From Ooceraea biroi (Eukaryota > Arthropoda > Insecta > Hymenoptera > Formicidae), in assembly GCF_003672135.1 (NCBI RefSeq), contig NC_039508.1, forward strand, positions 10,427,945-10,491,944: 64,000 bases of DNA, in the 5' to 3' direction. The notes beneath the pieces were generated by a model, which did not search any database, had not been told where the DNA came from, and worked only from the letters and a program-made list of their open reading frames with translations. The position numbers and the translations under genes are program-made. Position 1 is the first letter of the stretch. Every line of letters starts with the position of its first letter. Below, piece by piece: positions 39,201-50,500 of this stretch.

Positions 39201-42200
39201 AGCCAAGGGATCGTCTCAGGATGGCTTGCAGAAGACCGTGAGGCGCGATTTCGATGGTCACTGCGTCCTTGGGAATCATGCGTGCCGTTTCCTCGAATAA
39301 TACGGGGCTCAAAAGATTGTTGGTGTGATACTCGGCGGACGACAGCTTGGCAGACGCGGTGAACCACTTGTTGCGAGGAACGGACGTGCTCACCCATTTC
39401 CGGCTGCGTGGCTTCGGCTCGGGGATTACTTCAGTTAAGTAAGTCAAGAGTTTCGGTCCAGCGGGCGCGATGTAACGACTGTGGTAAGCTATGTTGCTGC
39501 AGTTCACTTCCTTCGCGAAGACTTTGTTAGCCTGATCGAGTATATGCGGACTTAGTTAGAACAGATGCGTCAAGAGGAACAACTCGAATGACGTTTACAA
39601 TCTCTGATGTTATGAAGTAAAGGATGTGTGAAAAAGAAAACAATTTTTGCGGAGTAAAACGTAGCAGGTAAAAGACACCTGTAATTGTGCGACGAATTTC
39701 TTCAGAGATTCCGCGGGCCCACTGATAGTACTGCTGTCCGCAGCATTGTGGCAGGCGACCTCGATGTCCGATGGGCACATATTTTTGATATCTTCGTAAC
39801 CAAGACCGATGGCTGCCATCGAACCGAAAATCAACTCACTTTCGATAGACGCTAAACCTCTCGAGTATGCTGACAGGATCATCTGCTCGGCAGTGAAGCA
39901 ACCGTCCGCGTAGGCGCAGCCAAGTTCTCCGACAGAATGGCCAATGATATTATCCGGCACGATGCCTATCGACGTCAAGAGATCGACCAGACCAATCTGT
40001 AAAATTGATACTGTGTCAGAATACATTAAAAAAATTAATTAAATAAAGTCAGCTTTTCTTTTGCGGTATGAAGCTTACACTTGTTATAACGTAAAGATGT
40101 GTTTATAATTATAACTTTATTCACCTGTACTGCCGCGATGCCCACGAAGGAGTTCAGAATATTGTCGAACATAGATTTATCCTTGTTCGTTAAAATATTC
40201 ATAAGGTCCACACCACGCGGCCGTAAGACAGCATCACATTTCTGAATGGCTTGAGCGAAGACAGGAAATCTCATCAACTCGATACCTATTTTTTATTTAA
40301 TGCATTAATTATCTTCTCTTCACATTCCAAGTTCGAATAAAACTGGAGTTTATCTAGCGATGCATACCCATGCCAGGCCATTGCGATCCCATTCCGGAAA
40401 ATACGAACCAGATCGGTCTCGTCGTTCCTGAAAAATTATCTATTTGCCTTATGGGTTTCTCTGCTGTCTTCGAACCGATTATCGTATGTCCCCGATACAA
40501 ATGTCCTTGGATATCATCAGCATGAATATCATGCAGTAAACGGACATACTCGACATCATTTGCATGTCTCTCGACCTACAAAAATGAAAATAAATTTTCT
40601 TAAATTTACAATTTGATTAATGATGAGTGTACCGATACTTCAAACACTGCCAAGTGTTCTTTAAAAGAGAATACCTCGCGGAAATTGTATGGGATTGAAA
40701 TTATAATTCCGCTATATCTCATTCTTCATGTATCGTTTGCTAGAAATATCTCTTTTTTTCCTCGTTCTCTTACTTACATCATTTAAAAATACTTTGACAG
40801 ATTCTTCAGTACGACCAGACACCACCACAAGTCTAGGTAAATCGTCAGTCTTGGCGCCATTATTGATCTTCGCTTTCGTATGGGATTTTAATATTACGTG
40901 ACAATTGGCTCCGCCAAAACCGAAGGAATTAATACCCACGTAGCCACCTTCCCAAGGCGTCGTATCGGTAACGACTTTGAGTCTACCATCCTCGAGAGAT
41001 TTCATGCCTTTTAATGGCGTCTTGTAATGTAAATTAGGTGGAATCGTACCGGTCTCCATTGCTATCACCACCTATGGCGAATATTGCAACTTTATGAAAT
41101 TTATTTACATTGCACAAATTTTCCGAACGTTCGCAGAATCGTAATTTCAGTAATAATAGTAACAAGTAAGTAAGGATCAGCTCATCAGGGAAGCTAAAAG
41201 CCTCTGTCAAGGCTTAATTAAATTTCCATTAAAAAAGAAAAAAGAAAACACATCACCTTTGTGATTTGACAAAGACCGCTGACGGGCTCGGTGTGGCCAA
41301 TATTCGACTTAACAGAACCAATCAGCAGGGGAGTGGTTCTGTCTTTAACGAAAATATTTTCGATCGTGTTTAATTCTTCGGGATCACCGACTTTGGTGCC
41401 AGTCGCGTGACATTCTACGTAAGACACGCTGCTTGGCGACATACCGCTTTCTTCGTAGCAATCGCGTAGCAGAGCGCTCTGCATTACGCTTGATGGAAAC
41501 GTAATGCCTTGCTCCTTGAAACCGTCGCAATTCGTCTTACTATGGACGACCGTAGAATAAATTCTCTTTGCGTCCTTCGCCTTTTGCAGAAACAGGACGC
41601 AAATCGCTTCGCTACGGACATAGCCGTTTGCACTGGCATCAAAGCACTTGCACGTGCCATCGGACGATAAAACTCCTGCAAGCATATTACACACATGTCG
41701 TTACATATCATTATTATTATTATTATTAAGTAATTGTTTATTGCATTAATTTTTGGTACATGCATATAATATAATTATCTAACAAGAGATATACCAAGAC
41801 GAGAGTATTGCAGCGATACATAAGGGTGAAGACACAGATTTGATCCACCCACGATGGCAGAGTCGCACTGTCCGTCTAGTATGGACCGATAAGCATTCTC
41901 CAGGGCGTAGAGACTTGAGCTGCAGGCGCTATCCAGGGTGTATGACGGTCCATGTATTCCCAGCCAGTAAGAAATCCTGTTTGCCAGCATAGCCCTGCTG
42001 CATCCGGTAATACCGAAGCCGTTTACCTAATTACATGAAAGAGGAAAATATTATATGTTAATTATATTACAACATAATTTGTTATAACATACAACATACA
42101 ATAACTTTGTTACAACATTATACAACGTAATTGTTAATACTGCCATTGGATAAATGGTAACATAGTTAATAATAATAGAGAAATATATTAAAAAATATGT

Positions 42201-42872
42201 TAATATGATGATTGCAGATGTCGAATTGTAAATCTTACAATTTCGAATTTCCAACTTTGCAAAGTAAAATTCTATCATTCTCCCTTAATGCATCTGGCTT
42301 CTATATAGAATATCTTACAATGATACCACCGCTTCGTAATTCGTAATTAGATAATGTACCTGCAACTTCTCATAGAACCAAGTCTTCTCAGATTCAGAGA
42401 AACATGTGCCTATAAAAACACCAGTTCGCGATCCACGTAACTGCCTCGGATTAATTCCCGCATCGATGACGGCCTCATAAGCATGCTCCAGTAACATCCT
42501 GCACATCGGGTCCAACGTGTGCGCCTGTTTAAAATGTACTCCAAAGAATAGCGCATCGAATTTGCCGACATTATTGATTTTTCCGAGTCGCTGAGGAATT
42601 TCCGCATGATCTGCCAACATTCCGAAAAAATATGTTAATAATAATTATTAACCTATTTTTTTATTGTGTTACAACGATCAAAACTTAATCTACTAATTAC
42701 CAAATCTCCATCGACGATCATCATCCGTAACCAAGTCGACCTTGTTGAACAGATTATTCTTGAGCAGTTCTACATTGTCAGAATCCGGATATCTACCAGC
42801 TATGCCAGAAATAACGATTTCCTCGCCAGGTGTGCTGGCTAATTTGGGGAACTTTGATTTAGGCACAGGCAT
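33247..42872 (-). CDS. FASN: Animal type-I fatty acid synthase, complete
   Basis: Cytosolic multidomain enzyme making long-chain fatty acids from acetyl/malonyl-CoA and NADPH. Coding exons: 42872-42701, 42610-42360, 42026-41795, 41675-41257, 41071-40778, 40575-40368, 40285-40125, 39996-39679, 39531-39026, 38901-38597, 38447-38046, 37964-36955, 36868-36627, 36474-35784, 35623-34798, 34700-34228, 34124-33870, 33757-33506, 33429-33247; 2,399 residues. Domain order: KS (DSACSSSL with Cys about 176; ECHATGT and KSNIGHTEP supply the histidines), AT (GHSVGE Ser about 600; AYHS His about 702), DH (NHVLDGKNLIP His about 894; WVTFIDGMLQ), an inactive-methyltransferase-like region, ER (HSGAGGIGQAA), KR (GGLGGVG; NYNMAN Tyr), ACP (GMDSIMS, phosphopantetheine Ser about 2033) and TE (GYSYGA Ser about 2188; LIDGAPQ Asp; EGNH His about 2354). 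ATG 42872 was chosen because MPVPKSKFPK resembles other FAS starts. A splice acceptor just upstream (gatag) implies a 5' exon. Insects often carry several FAS paralogues; which one this is cannot be told here. Confidence 0.97.
35643..35664. repeat. (TA)n microsatellite in a FAS intron
   Basis: About eleven AT dinucleotides in the intron between FAS coding exons 35784 and 35623. Confidence 0.9.
41709..41728. repeat. (ATT)n microsatellite in a FAS intron
   Basis: About six ATT units just upstream (on the minus strand) of the fourth FAS coding exon. Confidence 0.85.
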
Positions 42873-43321
42873 CGTTTCCACAAGATTGTTCTTCACTTTC
42901 GTCAATGCCAAAATCTATCGTCAACTTTTTCTTACCAAAGAATTATCTCATCAATGGAGCAAGACTGATAATTAATTTTTGTATTAATCCAGACTAATTG
43001 CACTGTCCAAAGTTCGACGGTTCGTTCTGATGAAAAAAATGTTAATTAAGGATATGTCGAAACTATAATAACACCATAACGCGATGACTCACGACTGAGA
43101 GGCAAAGCAATGCACATACGACTTTTTATAACGAAGAATATCCCTACCCGAAGTATAATTTAACGATGTGAATTCATTACAACTACTTTGGACTTCCTTA
43201 AAGCCTATTTGCATAGCACATCATCAGATGTGCAATGTATCAGATTGCGGAAAGTCAGAATGTTCTCGTTGTTACATATATTTGAGTACCTTGCTATCTA
43301 GTGCGAGTGCGATTATTTCTA

Positions 43322-44246
43322 CCCAGATAGCACACATAGTTCTATGAATATTCTTATGGAGTGCAAATGTTCTTAATTTCAGAATATTCGAATTGAATAT
43401 TCTATAATGATACGTAGAATGTTTATAGAATATTCTTCGTGAACGTTTTTAGAATATTCATCGAGTTTATGTATTGCACATTGTGTATAACGTTACAATG
43501 TTTTATATATATTTTATATATGGATCTGTATTTGTCTAATATATAATTATATATATAAGCCTTGCATCATGTATAAATATACATAAACACAAGTATGATT
43601 CAGATGCATTCATATATAATTGTATATGATTCTATATAAACTAGGAATATGTGTTTTCGCTCCGCACCGCTATGTGGTGTACGCGTCGAGTTCTTACTCG
43701 ATGTTAAGATTTAGCCTGACAGTTATATAATAAAGTTAATATACACGCCTTGGTATGTTAATTTTTTTGAGAATTTTTACGCTTGCGCCACAGAGACTCC
43801 CATGGATGCCATGTAGTTCCACGCACGCAAGCAATTTGAAGTTCGAAGACTTCGGACTTTCAGATTATAATAAATAATATATTTTACTACTTACATATCT
43901 TTAATAATATACAAATATATATCATATTCATTTATATATAAGCATATCTATTTATATATGGACAAAAATGATATATAATTTTGTATAACCAGTTTTGTCT
44001 GATTATATATAAAAAAGTTTTTACCGGGATGTTCCTAGAATATTTATTGAATATTCTATAAATATGCATAGTTATTATACAGAATATTCGATAGATTATT
44101 CTACTCACATTCAAAAGATTTATAATAGTGCCATTCGAATGTCCTACGAACATAAGATAAATATATAAGAATGACTTATGGAATATTCCAAATATTCTTC
44201 AAGAATATTCTTAAAACATTCATAGGAATATCTTGTGCTATCTGGG
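43322..44246. mobile_element. Inverted-repeat element A, 925 bp, non-autonomous DNA transposon-like
   Basis: The left end reads CCCAGATAGCACA (43322-43334) and the right end is its exact reverse complement (44234-44246). Similarity continues imperfectly for about 25 more bases (…TTCTATGAATATTC against …TTCCTATGAATGTT). The arms are AT-rich and full of AATATTC and GAATATTC repeats, so the two halves could fold back on each other. No open frame resembles a transposase. I see no clear target-site duplication beside either end, which leaves the class open. A non-autonomous, MITE-like element is the simplest reading. Confidence 0.6.
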
Positions 44247-44650
44247 CAAAGACAATTTAAACATTTGTTTACAAATAATTATAATTATATCATAACAGAT
44301 TAATCGAGAAAATTTCTTATTAATATATTCAAAGGTATTAATATAAGATATATTTCTCCTTCTCTTTCTCTTTCAAAGCATAAATACTTCATGAGGTACT
44401 GCTGGAAAATATGTGAAATTATTAAAATATCTCATACAGTATTCATTCTTTTGCATAGGACAATATCGCGAAGACGAATCAACTCGCAACAATTTTATGT
44501 ATCAAGTGATAAAAGGAATTAATCTATATAAAAAGTCATGTAGTTGTCAGTAAAAGAAAAAACTTAACGATAACTTTGAAACGTCCTTAACAATCAAGTA
44601 TAATAAAACTAATGCAGGTGCCTTCTTTCGAACTGGTAAGTTATATAGAT

Positions 44651-45622
44651 CCCAGTAAGCAAAAAATCATTAATGCAACGTTGATACAATGATATTTGAC
44701 AACATGTAACATTTTCAAATATGTAGCTCTTAATGTTGTATACAACATCATAGTGAATAAACTTTGAGTCACATCTAGAGATTTCAGTAATGTTAGAAAA
44801 GAAGTAATATATCGTTGCAAATAATAATGTGCTTATATTTTCTTAACATTATATAGTAACATTTTTATAATATTATAAAGTAATGATATATAAACATATT
44901 ATGAAATATATGTTATCATTTTATCAACGTTAAGACAATATTGATTTTAACATCTATGCAACATTATTATTAATATTTTATTTCTATTATAAGCAATATT
45001 TTTCAACAATTTTCGGGAAAAAAAACATTTCAGAAACCATCAGAAAAATATTTATCCATTCTATATATCAGTGCCTCAAAGATAGACAGAGTTAAGTCAC
45101 ATTTTTGTAAAAAACTAGATTTTTATATTTTATGAATTACTCTCTAAATTTCGTGTAGTGGAATCTCACTCTTTTGGAATGAGATATTATTTCAAGCAAT
45201 AATGATTTCAAAAGAAAAGAAGAAGAAAAGAGTGCTGGATCGGTTTTCCGGATGGTTATTTATAAGGTGATAACGCAAATGTTTCTTGCGAGAACATTAT
45301 GCTTGGCCTGGCCATCTATCGGTCGCTTGGTGAATATTTATAAATAGCGTTTTAAAAGCATTCATGAAACATTATATAAAAACATTAAAATATCTATAAA
45401 ATCAATGTTTTAAAACGTTTATTTGATGTTTCTCGTTTACTGAAAAGCAACATTAAAAAATATTTATACTAATATTTCTAAAATATTTTTATATATCTAC
45501 AAATATTATATTACTAAATAATATTTTAAAAACATTTGTAAAAATATTATGTGGAAACATTTATAATTTGAACATAAAATCAACGTTTCAAAACGTTAGT
45601 TTAATATTTCTTGCTTACTGGG
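44651..45622. mobile_element. Inverted-repeat element B, 972 bp, non-autonomous DNA transposon-like
   Basis: The left end is CCCAGTAAGCAA (44651-44662) and the right end its exact reverse complement (45611-45622). The symmetry extends outward by GAT/ATC and inward, imperfectly, to an AACGTT about 31 bases in. The arms carry repeated ACATTT, AATATTT and AACGTT words. A second internal copy of the right-end sequence lies at 45401-45442. No transposase-like frame and no convincing target duplication were seen. The layout matches the neighbouring element A (CCCAG ends, repetitive AT arms, a more complex core), so both may belong to one superfamily. Confidence 0.6.
45401..45622. repeat. Direct repeat of the subterminal sequence in element B
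   Basis: Positions 45401-45442 (ATCAATGTTTTAAAACG… ending CGTTTACTG) and 45579-45622 (ATCAACGTTTCAAAACG… ending GCTTACTGGG) are diverged direct copies about 178 bases apart. The internal copy lacks the terminal GG. Confidence 0.65.
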
Positions 45623-47185
45623 ATCGTTTCCGCGTAAATGATTTTTTACTGTCTCCTTCCTTAATTGTCATTCTATATTATTTATACCGATCCTTTTCTA
45701 TCGACATTATCTTATACGAGAGACTCACCTTATATACATCGACATTATACCGATCCTATTGTTCTGTTAATTTTTCGTTTTTTAATTTCTCGTTTTACTT
45801 GCGATCATATGCATCATGTCGAATGATACGTTGTAATGTGTTATACGCACACAAAGCACTGCTTATTACAATTATAATTAAATATCATTTTGCACTTTGT
45901 ACCCTATTTACATTATTTAACTTTACAATGTTCCTCAAAACTATTTAATATTTCTCAAGGCTAATGTGTTTTAATGTTTACAGGATTTTTGAACGCAAGT
46001 TACTCTTTTTCTAAAACCAAAGGACCTTGAAACGACAGTTTCGTAATGGAAGATTTTCCTATTGCTTAGGGTATTCATTTTATTACTGTTACTTTCTTTA
46101 AACTTATTTGTACGAGATGTATCAAATTAAAAATGATAGATAATCGGACGTATCATATTTAGTCAGAGTAAGAGAAAGCATGCATTACGTAAAATGGCCT
46201 ATATTAAATGATGAGTAAAATTATTGCACTTTTTCTTGTCCAAACTGTGATAAATATTCACTGTACTGACGTAAAGGTCAAGGGTTGCCGGATATGGCAT
46301 CACTTTACATAATACATGCCCTGTTTGTGCTCCTTTACATATTCTTAAAAATTACATATTCTTTTGTACAGGATGTCTATTGTACACAATGTTATGAATC
46401 CGATTGCAGCGTTACGTTGACCGTTACGAAGCACAAATAATTTATGTAATATCTATCTCGTAGTCTACGAGTCGTAGATATATTTGATATATTTGAAACT
46501 AATTAAAATAATATTATGCATATATTCCTAAAAGCAAATTAGTAAAATAGATAATATATAGATCATACATAATGCACATACACAAAATATTTTTAATTCT
46601 CATTTATTATATGTAATTAATTTGCTTCTATATATAATTTTTTTTATATCTTTATATTTTTTTATACCTTAGGCTAAATTATAAAAATACAGTAATTTTA
46701 TTAATATGTATAAAGAATATATTATAACGTAATCGTTATATCATTCATGCTATTAAAAGTCACTTAAATATAATAATATATATTAAATATAGTATTTATA
46801 TGATATATAAGTACACTTAATCTTACTTATAGATAAAAATTACCTTTACTTTCGTAGTTGTACTTTCCAGAAATTAAAATTATTAAAATATACAAAAAAT
46901 AAAGCTCTTCCTGTTATTATAAACATTTTCGAAATTTGGTTTTTTAATACTAATTGTAGTCATGCGATCATGTATCATGTGATTTTAATCCTCTGAACGT
47001 TTAGGCTGAATTAAATTCATCAAAATATCAACAAAATATCAACATATTATCGAATATTTTTCTTCTTATTTTATTGTCTCATCGAGTTACATGTTTTTAT
47101 GTAACTGAAGTGACGTTCTTTGAACGCATTTACAAATAAATAAATGAATAAGTACATTTAATGATTGGTATCATGTAAATATAAG

Positions 47186-47191
47186 TTTATT
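47186..47191 (-). promoter_or_regulatory. Candidate polyadenylation signal of the Citron gene
   Basis: Minus-strand AATAAA (TTTATT on +) about 330 bases past the Citron stop codon at 47521. Confidence 0.4.
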
Positions 47192-47520
47192 TATGAATCA
47201 AAGAATCAATTAATTAATGCGTCTAATTTATACATATCCGAAAAGAACTCCCAGAGGATTAATGGCAAGATTGTCACACACAAGGTAGAATGTAAAGATA
47301 TGTAATACAGAACTACTTATAACTTAAATACGATTCTAATATATTCGCTTATCGGACAGAACAGAATTGTATATTCTTGCTGTCATTATTATATATAATT
47401 GCAATGCTAAATATTATTTTGTTAAATTTATCATTTCGGATAGGTACAAAAAAGTGATACGAAAATTAAATTAAATTAAATTAAACGTCATACGTAACAA
47501 AATCGTATACAAAATCCACT

Positions 47521-50500
47521 TCAATATTTCTGTACTCCAGCGAAGTGTACTTTCTTCCCCTGTCCGTCTAAAGTCTCCATTAAGCTTGATGTGAAACTGA
47601 ATTCTGAACTACTCTCATCCTCTTGATTTCTATAAAAGAAACGCAATTAAAAAAGAACGTGTCGACTTGCCTGTGCTGATAGCTCTAGCTTAAAAAGGCA
47701 GGAGAATACATACAACGTGTCCAGACTCGTCAAACTGCTGTTCAATGGCATAATGGTAGAACCCTCAATATTCAGTAACTCAAGATAACAATTTACAGCA
47801 GACACGTAAATTCCTTTCGAAGCTGTGCCTAGATAACGTGGACTGGATAATTCGATCAGTGTACGTTGAGGATTCCTATCTGGCGAATTGTACGCTTCGG
47901 AATCGAGTTTTATGATCTCCACAGACGTAAAATGTATAATAAATAAGTACGGCTTGCAAAATGCTGTAATAAAAAAACGACTTTTTTAATTTAACTGTCT
48001 ATACTTATAGAATTATATAATTGGAGCGATACCTACCAAAAGCAAACGGCAAATGATTCCATACTGGATCAACTGCGCGGGTCCTTCTACCATTTTCGTC
48101 CACAAACACACCGAACTCGTTATAGCACAACAAAAGCTCCGCTATTCCGCGTATATTGGAGATATTCAAGATACAAACGGGGAAGATACCAAGCTTAGCC
48201 GCATCCGATAACGCCGCCTTAACTGAGCAATTATCTTCCTCTGGGAAATCTGCGTTGTTCACATCGTACTCAGTTCAACAATAAGCCTCACTTACAAAAT
48301 CTCAGTGAGATTTGAGAGAAGGGAGTTTAAAATATTGCATTCTGTTTGATATATTTATCATTTACTTACCACTTACGCTGTAAGTCTGCAGATCGATCTG
48401 GAAGAATCTATGACACCCTACAATGAGGGAATTTGAAGTAAATATGGCACAACTGCAAGGCTCTTCCGTCTCGAGCTCGCGGAGCTTGATAAATTCTCCG
48501 CTGTCTTCTCCAATTTTCCATTTTAGTAATCTGCATTAACACATATAAAATAAAGTTGCATTATCGCATTCAAAGCGTAAATTGAAGAAATAACGTACAT
48601 CACATGAGATGCAGTCGCGGCGCACAATATTTCGCCTTGCAACTGATAAAGATGACAACTATCAGAGTCGGACAACACGCTCTTCGTACTGATCGCTGGT
48701 CTAGAACACTCCGCGGCTAGCGCGTTGTTCCTCAGTAGCCTCAAATTGCAATACACCAATTCTCTATATTCTCCAACTATCATCAAAGCCAGATCCAAGT
48801 AAGGATGTAAAGAGAGTTGGTGTATCTGTTTGATACCGCGTATTGTAGTGAGCATTCGCGACTTGGAGGCGCAATATGAGAACAAGCCCTCCTTCGCACC
48901 GAGTAAGAACACATTCTTTACACCCAGATCCACAACACAGTTCAAATCCAACTGAGGAGAGATAGAGTTATGCAATATAAAACAGCGTACATAAAATTCT
49001 AACTTTATTATAAATATCAAATGAATATAAATTGATCCACCTTGACGTATCACTCACCTGATGTTTCTCCAGTCTGAGTATAGTTTCATATCTCTTGTAT
49101 TTGTTTGCACTATACGAGCTTGGACTAGTGAAAGCTTTCAAAGCTTTCATCCAATTCTTCTTGTCGGTCTGGCTCAATGCCATTATATCTAATCTAGACG
49201 TAGGCCAGCAAGTCGTCGCGGAATTCGATTCTACTCTAAGGATGAACGGTACGTCAGAGTTTGCCGTTCCTAGCACGTCGGGATGCTGCACCGTCTCAGA
49301 AACGTTGAATCCGTTGTTCTCCGCCAAATTCAAACGCGAGATCGGTGCCATTCCTGCGGCCGGCTGATGGTCGTAGACGCACAAGCATGATCCTTCCAGC
49401 CTCAAATATTTTCTCTCCCAACAAGACTTTGATCTACCAGGAATCTTCACCCATCCCTCTGCGGATACTTCACTCTCTTTAGACCGAACATTCTGTAAAT
49501 CCTGTGTAACAAAACGTATAAATACAGGATACACCACAAAAGCAACAAAATCTTTTTCAAAATTAATCTCAATAAGATATAACGAATGGAGAATAAAATT
49601 TGATGTGCTTACCGTATCCGGCTGATCTATCGCCAGTGTCTGAACGCTATCTCCAATCGACGATATGCTTTCGTCGCTGTCCCTGTGACTCTTGTAATAT
49701 TTGGAGAATGAACCGCAAGGTTCAGGCGCGGATACTGCACAGTCCAAATGCGTCATAATTTGGCAGTCGTTACACGTTGCGGCGTGTCTGCCAAACTGAA
49801 TAGTATTCGGACACACCGCACACCTTCCAGCGCGCATAGGCAATCCAACGCCGAATCTATGCCGGATGTTATGCCCGAGTCTTTGTGGGGATAGTTGTCT
49901 ACTTAACGAGCTGCTGATGTCCGTGACGGTTCTCGCTCTTTTATCATCCGGCGACGTGGGGGACGCGGGCGCGGACATAGTCTTAGCCTTCTGGATTAAC
50001 ATCTGTTCCATCAGTGCCTTTACCTTCGCCCGTTCCTTTTCAAGTTGATTTTCCAGCTCGCGATATCCGACGGGCATGCCTGTGCTGATGGGCGGCACGT
50101 TCTCCTTCTGCTTCATACCGAGTATCTTGTCGCAAACGGTTTTCTTCTTCTTGCTGCACTCCTCTAGCTTCAGTTGCAGGTAATCGATCAGTTTAGTCTG
50201 TTGCTGCCGGGTACCCTCGGCCTGCACCTCCTTCTCCTTGTAGAACTGCTGCATCCGCTGCATATCCGTTTTCAATTCCTCTATGTTCAATGTTAGTTTC
50301 TGGATCTCATCAATGCTGTTCTGGAAATCGGCCATAAGCCCGAAATTCGCCTCCTTCAATTCGTGCATTCGCGTCAGGTATTCACTGCTCTCCTCCTTCA
50401 CCATCCTCGAGTCCTCCTTAGCAGCTTCCAACGCACGCTCCAACTCTACGAGCTGACTCTCCATTTCGCCACATTTCGTGCTCAACTCCTCCACTTTTGT

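Larger units (their letters stand above)
42873..47520. other. AT-rich intergenic region upstream of FAS
   Basis: This 4.6 kb interval separates the FAS start from the Citron 3' end and is the most AT-rich part of the window. It contains the FAS promoter and 5' exon(s), which I could not place, plus two inverted-repeat-bounded elements described separately (43322-44246, 44651-45622). The segment 45.7-47.5 kb is low-complexity AT sequence with no supported gene; its left end carries a minor open frame (45568-45948) with no family features. The 3' UTR of Citron occupies the right end. Confidence 0.6.

Noticed and set aside
42873..42911. Extending the FAS protein upstream of ATG 42872 (in-frame …KNNLVET)
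   Set aside because: The open frame there has no earlier ATG in this exon and runs into a stop or acceptor at gatag. The MPVPKSKFPK start fits the family. A coding upstream exon cannot be fully excluded.
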